Origin: Chondrinema litorale
GTDB lineage: Bacteria; Bacteroidota; Bacteroidia; Cytophagales; Flammeovirgaceae
Direction: 5' to 3'
Assembly: GCF_026250525.1 (NCBI RefSeq)
Contig: NZ_CP111043.1
Coordinates: forward strand, 1,415,421-1,479,420
DNA: 64,000 nt
Shown in pieces: positions 20,101 through 28,070 of the stretch. The translations under genes and the position numbers were made by a program. Position 1 is the stretch's first letter. Every line of letters starts with the position of its first letter. The notes beneath the pieces are model-generated. The model was given only the letters and a program-made list of their open reading frames with translations. It made no database searches and had not been told where the DNA came from.

Positions 20101-20547
20101 CTTTCAGCTAAAGAAACCATAAAACTTAGATCAGCTAAATTACAGGCTGAAGATTTTGATGGGTATAAAAACCTGAGTAAAAGAACTCCGGGAGGAAGTG
20201 ATTTGGTTCACCTCAATGATATAAGAAAGAATTCTTATTTTATGTTCGAAGACATTGATTTAACAGGTATCAGTCAATTAACTGTGAAAACAGGTTGTAC
20301 TCAGAAAGGATTTGTATTAAACGTAAGAAAAGGAAGTGTTGAGGGAGAAATAATCGCAACAGGAAATATTCCTTATACTAATGGTGAAATAGAAGGCTGG
20401 TCAGAAGTTCCTATTCCGGTTACCCAACCAGTAGATTCAAACGTGGACCTATATTTCACTTTTGATTTCACAGGAGAAGAGGAAAAAGGATTTATAACAT
20501 TAGATTGGATATATTTTAATCAACCTGTTACTCTTGGTAAAAAATGA
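17170..20547 (+). CDS. Multidomain lipoprotein: ThuA, sugar dehydrogenase, PKD, cytochrome c, CBM6-like
   Basis: A 1125-aa lipoprotein with a lipobox at LFSC (Cys20), so membrane-anchored outside the cytoplasm. Domains in order: ThuA-like glutamine-amidotransferase fold (about 27-245); a glucose/sorbosone-dehydrogenase-type beta propeller (about 262-690), presumably PQQ-dependent; a PKD domain (about 700-790); a class I cytochrome c (CLSCH, Cys862/Cys865/His866, distal Met near 910); and a C-terminal CBM6-like carbohydrate-binding region (about 1010-1120). The likely job is to bind a polysaccharide or its sugars, oxidise them and pass electrons to the fused haem. Similar fusions are known in Bacteroidota and Planctomycetes. 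The substrate is unknown. The gene is monocistronic, with a terminator at 20562. Confidence 0.9.
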   Translation: MKINHLHFVLAFCILGLFSCSEKEKRLLIFSKTAEFRHNSIEAGQAFFFKYGKENGYQIDTTENSELFNEENLKKYSAVVFLNTTGDVLNHAQQADFERYIQAGGGYIGIHAASDTEYEWPWYGKLMGGWFDGHPGNPNVRTGKVTVLDKNHPSTKNLPDSWDKADEFYNYKSLNMDMNFLITVDEKSYGAGKHGDFHPITWYHDFDGGRAFFTGFGHTPETFSEKEFVELMKGGIEYAVGDNKLDYTVAHSERKPEENRFVKKVFTTNLEEPMELEVLPNGKILFIERKGAVKLYDPKTEALKVISHLDVFKDLEDGLLGFAIDPNFEENNRLFFYYSPPGEKPIQRLSRFTMLGDSLILDSEKVILEIPTQREACCHSGGSIEFGPNGNLFIALGDNTSPFNSEQKFDTDGFGPMDERAGRSNWDAQKSSASPNDLRGKILRIKPEEDGTYSIPDGNLFPKDGSGGKPEIFVMGCRNPYRISIDPKTGWLYWGDVGPDAGEDNENRGPKGHDEFNQAKKAGFYGWPYFVGNNKPYRKMNYVTGEVSDFFDPEHPVNTSPNNTGVQNLPPAQSAMVWYSYGESTEFPDMASGGRNAMAGPVYYYDDYEGDKNRFPKYYDKKVFHYDWIRGWIHAITLDEEGNYLYQEPFLPSMEFNNMIDIKLHDGSFYFLEYGKNWYSKNEDARLGLIDYAASNRTPIAKVSADKLVGAAPLTVNFSAEKSFDYDQKDELTYEWFFTSDDAQGNGITKAFTFDKPGIYQAKVKVSDKERDASFANIEIQVGNERPVISVNLNGNSSFYWNNSSLDYQIKVEDLEDGDVDAQKVKVFYDYMPIGNDEIEVELGHKQTGAVVDASVLLKENLCLSCHDMKNTSIGPTYTEVAAKYDSDQATIDKLVQKVIKGGSGVWGDRMMAANPSLSKIDAETMVRYIVSLDEEQVKPSLPTNGTIAANKHLNESNGYYILTAEYTDKGGEIVGPLSAKETIKLRSAKLQAEDFDGYKNLSKRTPGGSDLVHLNDIRKNSYFMFEDIDLTGISQLTVKTGCTQKGFVLNVRKGSVEGEIIATGNIPYTNGEIEGWSEVPIPVTQPVDSNVDLYFTFDFTGEEEKGFITLDWIYFNQPVTLGKK

Positions 20548-20561
20548 GATATAAACACAAC

Positions 20562-20600
20562 AAGAAGAGGAGACTGAAAAGCGAGCCTCCTCTTCTTATT
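20562..20600. terminator. Bidirectional terminator between the ThuA-type gene and pncA
   Basis: AAGAAGAGGAG (20562-20572) pairs perfectly with CTCCTCTTCTT (20587-20597), leaving a 14-nt loop. It lies between converging genes and probably serves both. Confidence 0.75.
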
Positions 20601-21212
20601 TTATAATTCTTCACTTGTAATTACTTTAATACCCTTCTCTTTCATTTCAGCAATTGCTTTCTCTACATCGCCAGCTTGCATGTTTACTCCTTTCGTAGCA
20701 TCAGAAATTAGATAAGTTTTAAAACCCTCTCCGACAGCATCAAGGGCTGTAAATTTCACACAGTAGTCAGCAGCTAAGCCTGTAACATAAACTTCTGTAA
20801 CTCCCTGCTCTTTTAAGTAATCTGACAAACCAGTTGATTTTCTGTGGCCATTATCAAAAAAACCAGAATAGCTATCAATTTCTGTATCAGTTCCTTTTAC
20901 AAAAACCTTTTTTACCTTAGCCATATCCAATTCTTTTACAAACTCAGTTCCTTCTGTATTTTGCACACAGTGAACCGGCCATAAAATCTGGCTTAAGCCA
21001 TTTAACTCTATTACTTCCCCAATATTTTTTCCTTCATGGTTAGCGGCAAAACTCCCATGATTTGCTGGGTGAAAATCTTGGGTTGCTATTATAAAATCAA
21101 ATTTCTTTTGTAGTTCGTTTACTATTGGTACTATTGTTTCGCCTTCGGGTACAGCCAAAGCACCTCCACTCACAAAATCGTTTTGAATATCTACTAAAAT
21201 TAGTGCTTTCAT
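20601..21212 (-). CDS. pncA: Nicotinamidase PncA
   Basis: Hydrolyses nicotinamide to nicotinate and ammonia in NAD salvage (cytoplasm). The 203-aa protein belongs to the isochorismatase/cysteine hydrolase superfamily. The catalytic triad is D8 (LVDIQNDF), K106 (FVKGTD) and C151 (AADYCVKFTALDA). The metal-binding residues D46 and H48 (QDFHPANH) and H81 (WPVHC) are all present. Length and motifs match bacterial PncA. It starts 15 bp after the stop of the upstream oxidoreductase gene, so the two are probably co-transcribed. Confidence 0.93.
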   Translation of the reverse strand: MKALILVDIQNDFVSGGALAVPEGETIVPIVNELQKKFDFIIATQDFHPANHGSFAANHEGKNIGEVIELNGLSQILWPVHCVQNTEGTEFVKELDMAKVKKVFVKGTDTEIDSYSGFFDNGHRKSTGLSDYLKEQGVTEVYVTGLAADYCVKFTALDAVGEGFKTYLISDATKGVNMQAGDVEKAIAEMKEKGIKVITSEEL

Positions 21213-21227
21213 AAAGAATTTAGATTC

Positions 21228-22223
21228 TTAATGTTTTAAAATTATTTTACCAAATTGTTTACCTTCTTCCATCCTCTTAAAAGCTTCATTTGCTTCAGAA
21301 AAAGGATATATTTTATCTATAACAGGTTCAACTTCATATTTATCTACAAAGTGCAACATTATATCAAAATCGGTTTGAGTACCCATTGTAGTACCCATTA
21401 CTTTTAGTTGTTTAAAGAAAATTTTTGGAGGCAAAAGATTAGAAATACTTCCCGCAGTTCCACCATAAATTGAAATTCTGCCACCTGGAGCTGCAATATC
21501 TACCAAACCGGCAAAACTATCTCCTCCTGCCCCATCTATAATTACATCAAAATACCCTGCTTCATTAATTAGTTTTTTAGACCATTTTTCTGTTTTATAG
21601 TTTATTCCACCTTTAGCACCCAAAGCAATGGCTTTTTCAATTTTTTCGTCTGAGCTAGAAGACACATAAACCTCACAGTCATTAGCCACTGCAAAAGCTA
21701 AAGCCATTAATGCAACCCCTCCTCCAATACCATTTATAAATACTTTTTCTTCTGGAAGTAAAGCCGCTTTGGTGAATAACGCACGATATGCTGTAACTCC
21801 CGCTAAAGGTAAAGCAGCAGCTTGCTCAAGCGTTAAATGCTCAGGTTTAGAATGCACATATTCGAAAGGTACATTTACATATTCTGCAAAAGTTCCATTT
21901 AGAGGCATTCCTAGAATTACAAAATCTTTACTGGCAACATCTGGGTTTTCGCCCCAAAACATACCAGGATTAATAATTACTTCTTCTCCTATTAGGTTTT
22001 CTACTACACCATCTCCCATTTTAACAACCGTACCTACTCCATCAGAACCTAATATGCATGGTAATTTCATTCCCGGATATAAGCCCTTTTGCACCCAGAC
22101 ATCTCTGTGATTAAGCGCACTTGCATTTAATTGTACACAAACATCTCCTGCAGCAGGTTCAGGAATTGAAACTTCTTTAAGTTCTATTGGTTGGTGTGTT
22201 TCATTAAGTACTATCGCTTTCAT
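21228..22223 (-). CDS. MDR-family oxidoreductase (quinone-oxidoreductase-like)
   Basis: This 331-aa NAD(P)H-dependent oxidoreductase of the medium-chain dehydrogenase family has an N-terminal GroES-like catalytic domain (about 1-120) and a Rossmann domain (about 125-290, nucleotide loop NGIGGGVAL). The catalytic-zinc Cys of alcohol dehydrogenases is replaced in NHRD, and the structural-zinc Cys lobe is absent. It is therefore more like zinc-free quinone oxidoreductases or enoyl reductases. The substrate cannot be named. It leads a two-gene unit with pncA. Confidence 0.85.
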   Translation of the reverse strand: MKAIVLNETHQPIELKEVSIPEPAAGDVCVQLNASALNHRDVWVQKGLYPGMKLPCILGSDGVGTVVKMGDGVVENLIGEEVIINPGMFWGENPDVASKDFVILGMPLNGTFAEYVNVPFEYVHSKPEHLTLEQAAALPLAGVTAYRALFTKAALLPEEKVFINGIGGGVALMALAFAVANDCEVYVSSSSDEKIEKAIALGAKGGINYKTEKWSKKLINEAGYFDVIIDGAGGDSFAGLVDIAAPGGRISIYGGTAGSISNLLPPKIFFKQLKVMGTTMGTQTDFDIMLHFVDKYEVEPVIDKIYPFSEANEAFKRMEEGKQFGKIILKH

Positions 22224-22435
22224 GTTATTTACAAGCTTTACTATTTTTTAGTAAAAATAAAATTTGTCTATTTTACAATCTGAAAGATTAAATAAACATT
22301 ACATCTTGTTATTAAGATAATTTATTTTTGATTATCAGTCAGTTACAATTTAGTTTAAAAAATCAACTTTTGTTATTTGCCAATAAAAGTGGCTTAAGTT
22401 GTTGCAAAGTATCTTTTTACTTTATGTTGAATGAT

Positions 22436-22443
22436 TAACTTTG
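22436..22443 (+). promoter_or_regulatory. -7 element upstream of pheS
   Basis: TAACTTTG matches TANNTTTG exactly. Only a T run is found at the -33 position. The element overlaps an in-frame TTG at 22441. It therefore argues that translation starts at ATG 22471, downstream of the expected transcription start near 22450. Confidence 0.55.
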
Positions 22444-22470
22444 CAGCTAGAAAAAAATAATCAGGTAAGA

Positions 22471-23496
22471 ATGCTAGACAAGATTAAAGAATTAAAAGCA
22501 GAAATAGAAGCTACTAAGCTTGAAAACAAAGAGGAACTTGAAGCATTCAGGTTGCGCTTCATCAGCAGAAAAAGTGTGATCGGAGATTTGATGGGTGAAA
22601 TCAGAAATGTTGAAGCTGATAAAAGAAAAGAAGTAGGACAAAGTCTCAATGTTTTAAAGAATCTGGCAACAGGTAAATTTAAAGAAGTAGCAGAAGCACT
22701 TGAAAAGTCTAATTCTAATATAAATGAAGGTCAACCAGACCTTACATTACCAGACATACCTAATCAATTAGGAACTATACATCCAATTTCACAGACTAGA
22801 GACAAAATTGTTTCTATTTTCCAGAAAATAGGATTTAATGTAGCTGATGGACCAGAAGTGGAAGATGATTGGCATAACTTTACGGCTTTGAATTTCCCAC
22901 CAAACCACCCAGCAAGAGAAATGCAGGATACATTCTTTGTAGAAAAAAATCCTGATATGCTTTTGAGAACCCACACTTCTAATGTTCAAATTAGAATGAT
23001 GGAAACCCAAAAGCCACCTTTAAGATCAATTATGCCAGGTAGAGTTTTTAGAAATGAAGCAATATCTGCTAGAGCTCACTGTATATTCCATCAGATTGAA
23101 GGTTTATATATTAATGAAAATGTGAGTTTCCAAGATCTTAAAAACACATTGTATTACTTCGCCAAAGAAATGTTTGGTCCTGATACTAAAATTAGACTGA
23201 GACCTTCTTACTTCCCATTTACTGAGCCAAGTGCAGAAATGGATATTTACTGGGGATTAAAAACAGAAGCTGACAGAAAGATTACCAAAGGAACTGGCTG
23301 GTTGGAAATTTTAGGATGTGGTATGGTTGATCCAAATGTATTGGCAAACTGCGGCATTGATCCTGAAAGATATACCGGTTTTGCTTTTGGTATGGGTATA
23401 GAAAGAATTACGATGCTAAAACATAAAATTGAAGATATCAGATTGTTTTTTGAAAACGATACTCGCTTCTTAAGACAATTTCAAACTATTAGTTAA
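22471..23496 (+). CDS. pheS: Phenylalanyl-tRNA synthetase alpha subunit
   Basis: The catalytic alpha subunit of the alpha2beta2 class II synthetase charges tRNA-Phe with phenylalanine. The frame is open from a TTG at 22441, but that codon lies in the promoter -7 box. The ATG at 22471 gives a 341-aa protein of normal length starting MLDKIKELK. The N-terminal coiled coil (about 1-80) binds tRNA. Class II motif 2 (PGRVFRNEAISARAHCIFHQ) and motif 3 (GFAFGMGIERITM) are intact. pheT is not adjacent, as is common in Bacteroidota. A strong terminator follows 15 bp after the stop. Confidence 0.95.
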   Translation: MLDKIKELKAEIEATKLENKEELEAFRLRFISRKSVIGDLMGEIRNVEADKRKEVGQSLNVLKNLATGKFKEVAEALEKSNSNINEGQPDLTLPDIPNQLGTIHPISQTRDKIVSIFQKIGFNVADGPEVEDDWHNFTALNFPPNHPAREMQDTFFVEKNPDMLLRTHTSNVQIRMMETQKPPLRSIMPGRVFRNEAISARAHCIFHQIEGLYINENVSFQDLKNTLYYFAKEMFGPDTKIRLRPSYFPFTEPSAEMDIYWGLKTEADRKITKGTGWLEILGCGMVDPNVLANCGIDPERYTGFAFGMGIERITMLKHKIEDIRLFFENDTRFLRQFQTIS

Positions 23497-23510
23497 TTAG
23501 ATTTTCTTCT

Positions 23511-23549
23511 AAAAAAAGCCTTCGTCTGATAAAGACGAAGGCTTTTTTT
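23511..23549. terminator. Bidirectional terminator between pheS and fabH
   Basis: AAGCCTTCGTCT pairs perfectly with AGACGAAGGCTT over a 5-nt loop, with A and T runs on both sides. It serves the converging pheS and fabH genes. Confidence 0.9.
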
Positions 23550-23571
23550 ATATAAAATTGTTTAAACTAGT

Positions 23572-24579
23572 TTACCACCTTATTAAAGCACTTGCCCAAG
23601 TAAATCCACTACCAAAAGCTGCTAAACACACCAAATCACCATCTTTAACTTTTCCAGCTTCATAAGCTTCACAAAGACCTATTGGAATAGAAGCTGCTGT
23701 GGTGTTGCCATATTTCATAATTGTATTGTGAATCTTTTCGTCTGGTAATCCCATTTTTTTCTGTACAAACTGAGAAATTCTCAAATTCGCCTGATGAGGA
23801 ATTAACAAATCCAGATCAGAAACAGCATACCCATTTTTATCTAAAGCTTCTTGAATTACTTCTGGAAATCTTGTAACAGCATTTTTAAACACAAACTGGC
23901 CATTCATTACCGGATAAAATCCTCCACCTGGTTTTATCATATCTGGATGAAATCTTTCTTTTTTATGAAAGCCAGGATCAATTACAGCTAGTTGTTCTGC
24001 ATGTTCTCCTTCACTATGTAAATGTGTTGATAACACCCCTTTTCCTTTTTCTTCACTTGGTTGTAAAACTGCAGCACCAGCGCCATCTCCAAATATTATA
24101 GCGATATGTCTTCCATTATCTGTATAATCTAAACCGATAGAATGTATCTCAGAACCAACCAGAAGAACATTTTTATACATTCCAGTTTTTATATATTGCT
24201 CAGCGATTGATAGACCATAAACAAAGCCTGAACATTGTGCACGAACATCTATTGCCCCTATATGTTTGCAACCTAATTCCTTTTGCAATAACACACCAGA
24301 ACCTGGGAAAACATAGTCTGCACTTAAGGTCGCATATACTATTAAATCGATTTCTTCTGGATTAGTACCTGCCATTTTCATTGCTTTTCTGGCAGCTTTG
24401 GCACCCATTACATAGTTCTTGTCTTCTTCTACATTTGCATATCGTCTTTCTTTAATTCCTGTACGCTCGACTATCCATTCGTCTGAGGTATTCATTATCT
24501 TAGAAAGATCATCGTTTGTAACTATGTTTTCCGGCACATAATAACCTATACCGGCTAATTTGGCATTCTTCATTTCCAT
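23572..24579 (-). CDS. fabH: Beta-ketoacyl-ACP synthase III
   Basis: Condenses acetyl-CoA (or a branched acyl-CoA) with malonyl-ACP to start fatty-acid synthesis. The 335-aa protein has the KAS III triad C116 (VRAQCSGFVYG), H262 (LIPHQANLRI) and N292 (KYGNTTAASIP). The phosphopantetheine-related GDGAGAAVL loop is present. An alternative start two codons downstream (MKNAKLAG) is possible. It stands alone, not in a fab/plsX operon, so it may be a secondary FabH paralogue. It diverges from the TPR-protein gene. Confidence 0.9.
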   Translation of the reverse strand: MEMKNAKLAGIGYYVPENIVTNDDLSKIMNTSDEWIVERTGIKERRYANVEEDKNYVMGAKAARKAMKMAGTNPEEIDLIVYATLSADYVFPGSGVLLQKELGCKHIGAIDVRAQCSGFVYGLSIAEQYIKTGMYKNVLLVGSEIHSIGLDYTDNGRHIAIIFGDGAGAAVLQPSEEKGKGVLSTHLHSEGEHAEQLAVIDPGFHKKERFHPDMIKPGGGFYPVMNGQFVFKNAVTRFPEVIQEALDKNGYAVSDLDLLIPHQANLRISQFVQKKMGLPDEKIHNTIMKYGNTTAASIPIGLCEAYEAGKVKDGDLVCLAAFGSGFTWASALIRW

Positions 24580-24763
24580 GATTAATGAGTTATAATTTTG
24601 GTAAATAAAGATTAGTTATCTTCAAAAATAATTATTTAATCAAGTTCAACAGAATAAAGACAAATAATCCTTTTGGATTTAATATTCTATATTAATTAAT
24701 GCAATTTATTCGCATAATAATACAATTTCAGTATTTTTACTCCATATCATAAAGTGGGTCGGC

Positions 24764-26707
24764 ATGCGTCTACTATTCATAATCATATTTTTAACCAATA
24801 GTTATAATTTACTTTACGCTCAAAACGTAAATGTCTTTCAAATTGACAGCCTCAAAGCAGTTGCTGATCAGGTTAGTCGTGAAGAAAGAATTAATGTTTA
24901 TAATGAGCTGTCAGTACTTTATAGAAACACCAATACAGAGAGAGCACTTTTTTATGCTCAAGAAGCTTTAAAGCTAGCGAAGGATGATAATAATCATAAG
25001 CAAATTGCTATTTCTAATATCAATGTAGGTGTTGTTTTAAGAAATTTTGGTAAGTCTGAAGAAGCACTTACATATCTATTTGAAGCTCTAACAACAAGTA
25101 TAGACGAGAATTTAAATGATGTAAAAGCCAATGCTTTACACAAAATAAGTGTCACTTACTTGTTGGTTAACGATTATGTAAAAGCTCTTGAATATGTAAA
25201 ACAAGAGTTTGACGCATTAGAGTTATCACAAAATCAACTCTCTAAAGCAGATGCGCTTAACCTTTTAGGACTAATTCAAATTAACTCAGAGCAGTATAAA
25301 GAAGCCACCCAAAACCTTATAAAATCACTAGAAATAAGTTATTCGATTAAAGATTCATCTCAAATTTACAAGCCACTTGTAAACTTGGGGGATATGTATC
25401 TTAAATTAAATAAACCAGATTCAGCTTTAATTTATATTAAACAAAGTAAGAAAGCTAGTGAAGCCACAGGAAATACTTTTGGCTTAGCAGTTGCCTTAAT
25501 GAAGGAAGGCCAAACTTTAAAAATGCTCCAACAATACGATGAAGCTGAAAGAAGAATAAGAGAAAGTTTACTAATTGCTGAACAGTTAAATTCTTTATCT
25601 CTGGTAAGAAATAGTTATGAAAGTCTTGCCAAGTTATTTGAAGAAAAAAATAATTATAAAAATGCGCTTCTTTACTATAAGCTTTATATATCTACAGAAG
25701 ATAGTATGGTGAGCGAAGTCACAAAAACTAAAATTGCAGCTCTAGAAATTGACCACCAGCTTAAACAAAAAGAGTCTGAAATAGAAAAGCTTCATAATTT
25801 GAGCGATGTGCAAAATTATCGAGCACTATCGCTAATTGCTTTATTAATATTATCACTTGTATTGATCTTCTTCCTTTACCAAAGAATTAAAGCTAAAAGA
25901 GAAAAGAGAGACTCAGTATTAAAACTAGAAAATCAATTAAAAGAGAAACATGAAAGTTTAAGCAAAACGGAAAAACTTCTTCAAGAAACCTCTGAACAGC
26001 TCTTTAAGCTACAAAACACATTGATGTTTGACATGCCAGAGTATCTTAATATTTTCTCAGGTTACTTTTTACACAAATATGGAAAAGCTAAGGTTAAAAG
26101 AAACTTCTTAAAGTTTTCGTTGGTTGACGATACCTTTTACATACTTGCGCTTAACTGTAACGACAAAGATATCGCAGGTCTAGTACAAGGTATTTATGTA
26201 AATACACTCGCAGAAAAAATGCTAAACAATAAAGTGTTTATCACGCCTTCTGATTTATTACAGGATGTTCATAACAAACTTGTTAATTATAAAACACTAA
26301 TAAATGATAAAAGTGAAGGTGTAGCTGCATTAGCACTTTCAATAAATATCAATACAAAAAGAATTGTGTATGCAGGTGCAGGACTCCCTATTTATAATAT
26401 TAGACATAACAACCTCCATATTGTAAATCCAGATAGCTTTATACTAGGTAAGCCTATCCAGACTAATTCAAAAATGTTCAGTAATAAAACATTTCTGATA
26501 AATAAACAAGATCAGTTATTTCTGTTCTTAGAAAGTTGTAATGATGGCACCAAAGTATTTACTGAAGAAAATATTAGAGTTATATTATCTAAACAAGACA
26601 CAAAAAGTATAAAAGAAACTGAGAAAGCCTTAACTAGTGGACTTTCTCAGTATATACCAGATATTGATAAAGTAGACGATGCTATAATTTTTGGCCTAGA
26701 GATTTAA
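24764..26707 (+). CDS. TPR membrane protein with degenerate PP2C/SpoIIE-like domain
   Basis: A 647-aa protein with a signal peptide (about 1-20, ending LYAQ), periplasmic tetratricopeptide repeats (about 40-330), a coiled coil, a membrane segment (about 353-373), a cytoplasmic coiled coil (about 375-420) and a C-terminal domain (about 425-647). The last domain aligns by eye with the SpoIIE/PP2C domain of the 36.8-kb sensor gene. The GDF Asp is N447 (in KRNFLKF), the DCTGHG Asp is N464 (LNCNDKD), and SDG reads ESC. Only the final DD (KVDDAIIFG) remains. It is therefore probably a non-catalytic sensor or scaffold. It overlaps the converging ABC gene by 4 bp. Confidence 0.8.
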   Translation: MRLLFIIIFLTNSYNLLYAQNVNVFQIDSLKAVADQVSREERINVYNELSVLYRNTNTERALFYAQEALKLAKDDNNHKQIAISNINVGVVLRNFGKSEEALTYLFEALTTSIDENLNDVKANALHKISVTYLLVNDYVKALEYVKQEFDALELSQNQLSKADALNLLGLIQINSEQYKEATQNLIKSLEISYSIKDSSQIYKPLVNLGDMYLKLNKPDSALIYIKQSKKASEATGNTFGLAVALMKEGQTLKMLQQYDEAERRIRESLLIAEQLNSLSLVRNSYESLAKLFEEKNNYKNALLYYKLYISTEDSMVSEVTKTKIAALEIDHQLKQKESEIEKLHNLSDVQNYRALSLIALLILSLVLIFFLYQRIKAKREKRDSVLKLENQLKEKHESLSKTEKLLQETSEQLFKLQNTLMFDMPEYLNIFSGYFLHKYGKAKVKRNFLKFSLVDDTFYILALNCNDKDIAGLVQGIYVNTLAEKMLNNKVFITPSDLLQDVHNKLVNYKTLINDKSEGVAALALSININTKRIVYAGAGLPIYNIRHNNLHIVNPDSFILGKPIQTNSKMFSNKTFLINKQDQLFLFLESCNDGTKVFTEENIRVILSKQDTKSIKETEKALTSGLSQYIPDIDKVDDAIIFGLEI

Positions 26708-27378
26708 TTATTTTTATCACTGGTTATTGCACCATCTTCCAGATAGACAATTCTACTTCCATACTCAGCATTTTTTTCTGAGTGTGTCACTTGAATAATA
26801 GTAACTCCGTCATCATTCAATTTCTTGAAAAGCTCCATAATCATCTCTCCTTGCTTTGAATGTAGGTTTCCAGTAGGTTCATCTGCAAGTATTAATTTCG
26901 GTTTGCCAATAATAGCTCTAGCAACACCTACTACCTGTTGTTGTCCCCCTGAAAGTTGATGAGGAAATAAATCTTTTTTAGCAACAATATTAAACCTATC
27001 GAGCATTTCTGCTACTAGTGACTTTCTTTCACTTCCTTTTACTCCTTTATAGAGTAGAGGCATTTCTATATTTTCATAAACAGTTAATTCATCTATCAAG
27101 TGGTAAGCTTGAAATACAAAACCGATAAAGTTTTTATGCATCTCACCTCTTTTCTTCTCATTAAATTTATGAACAGGCTGATCTAAAAAATAGAACTCTC
27201 CAGCATTAGCTTGGTCTAACATACCTATAACATTCAATAGTGTAGACTTCCCTGCTCCACTTGGACCCATAATTGTCACAAATTCTCCTTCATTTATTTC
27301 TAGATCAATACCTTTAAGAATAAAGGTTTTCTGAAACCTTGATTTAAAAAATTTATCAACATCTTTTAAAATGATCAT
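26704..27378 (-). CDS. ABC transporter ATP-binding protein (LolD/MacB type)
   Basis: A 224-aa ATPase subunit that would power a MacB/LolCDE/FtsX-type permease. Walker A is GPSGAGKS (38-45), the Q-loop is Q90, the signature is LSGGQQQ (142-148), Walker B is LILADEP (162-168), and an H-loop His lies in VTHSE. One oddity: the Arg that normally follows LSGGQQ(Q) is Val here (QQQVVGVARAI). No permease gene is next to it, so its partner must be encoded elsewhere. It converges on the TPR gene, with the stop codons overlapping. Confidence 0.87.
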   Translation of the reverse strand: MIILKDVDKFFKSRFQKTFILKGIDLEINEGEFVTIMGPSGAGKSTLLNVIGMLDQANAGEFYFLDQPVHKFNEKKRGEMHKNFIGFVFQAYHLIDELTVYENIEMPLLYKGVKGSERKSLVAEMLDRFNIVAKKDLFPHQLSGGQQQVVGVARAIIGKPKLILADEPTGNLHSKQGEMIMELFKKLNDDGVTIIQVTHSEKNAEYGSRIVYLEDGAITSDKNN

Positions 27379-27489
27379 ATCAAATCAGCTTAGTTTTAGT
27401 TTTGAAAGATAATCAATAATTGATATGATTTAAAAAACATTTTGATAAAGGGTTAATATCATGTTTACAATCTAAAAAAGGTTAAAACA

Positions 27490-27516
27490 AAAAAGGAAGG
27501 CTAAAAAACCTTCCTA
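27490..27516 (-). terminator. Terminator after the small secreted-protein gene
   Basis: AGGAAGG (27494-27500) pairs with CCTTCCT (27509-27515). Read on the minus strand it is followed by a run of six T. It lies about 22 bp past the stop codon. Confidence 0.7.
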
Positions 27517-27537
27517 ATTTATTTTGTAAGTAAATAA

Positions 27538-27969
27538 TTATCGTCTAAAGGCTAAGACTGCTGCGCCACAATAACTTTTAGAGTTCTTAAAAGTAAAACT
27601 TAAATAATATATACCTGTTGCTCTACATTTAAATGTCCAACCTTCTAAAAACTTGTTATTATAAAAACTTGAAACTAATTCGTTTCTTTTAGAATCATAT
27701 AAAGTACCTATTAGTCCTTGTGCTCCTCCATCTTTTCCTGTTATTCTAATTTGGTAGTTGGTATCTTTACTAAATACACATGTATATTCAACTTTTCTTC
27801 TATTACCTCCTCTACCATCAATTCTATAACTTTTAGAATACTGAAAACCAGATTCTAAGGATTTCATACTTTTATTTACATACAACTCTGAATTACACTG
27901 GGCACTTGCCGTAAGTGTAAAAAGAAAAGAACTGAATAGAAAACCAATTAAAAAAATCAATTTTTTCAT
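27538..27969 (-). CDS. Small secreted protein of unknown function
   Basis: A 143-aa protein with a clear signal peptide (about 1-23, ending TASAQ). The mature part is about 120 aa, rich in Tyr, Lys and Ser, with four Cys that could form two disulfides. Segments such as NYQIRITGKDGGAQGLIGTLYD and GIYYLSFTF resemble beta-sandwich strands of the kind seen in bacterial pre-peptidase C-terminal domains, but no family can be named. It is the last gene of a minus-strand run, about 100 bp after the lipoprotein gene, and may be co-transcribed with it. Confidence 0.7.
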   Translation of the reverse strand: MKKLIFLIGFLFSSFLFTLTASAQCNSELYVNKSMKSLESGFQYSKSYRIDGRGGNRRKVEYTCVFSKDTNYQIRITGKDGGAQGLIGTLYDSKRNELVSSFYNNKFLEGWTFKCRATGIYYLSFTFKNSKSYCGAAVLAFRR

Positions 27970-28070
27970 TTGTATATTTTTTTACACCTGAAACTGAATC
28001 TTTTATTAGCAGAATCAGATAGTTGCATTATTGGATTTTATTAAAAAAAGATGATAGACTACTTCTACAA

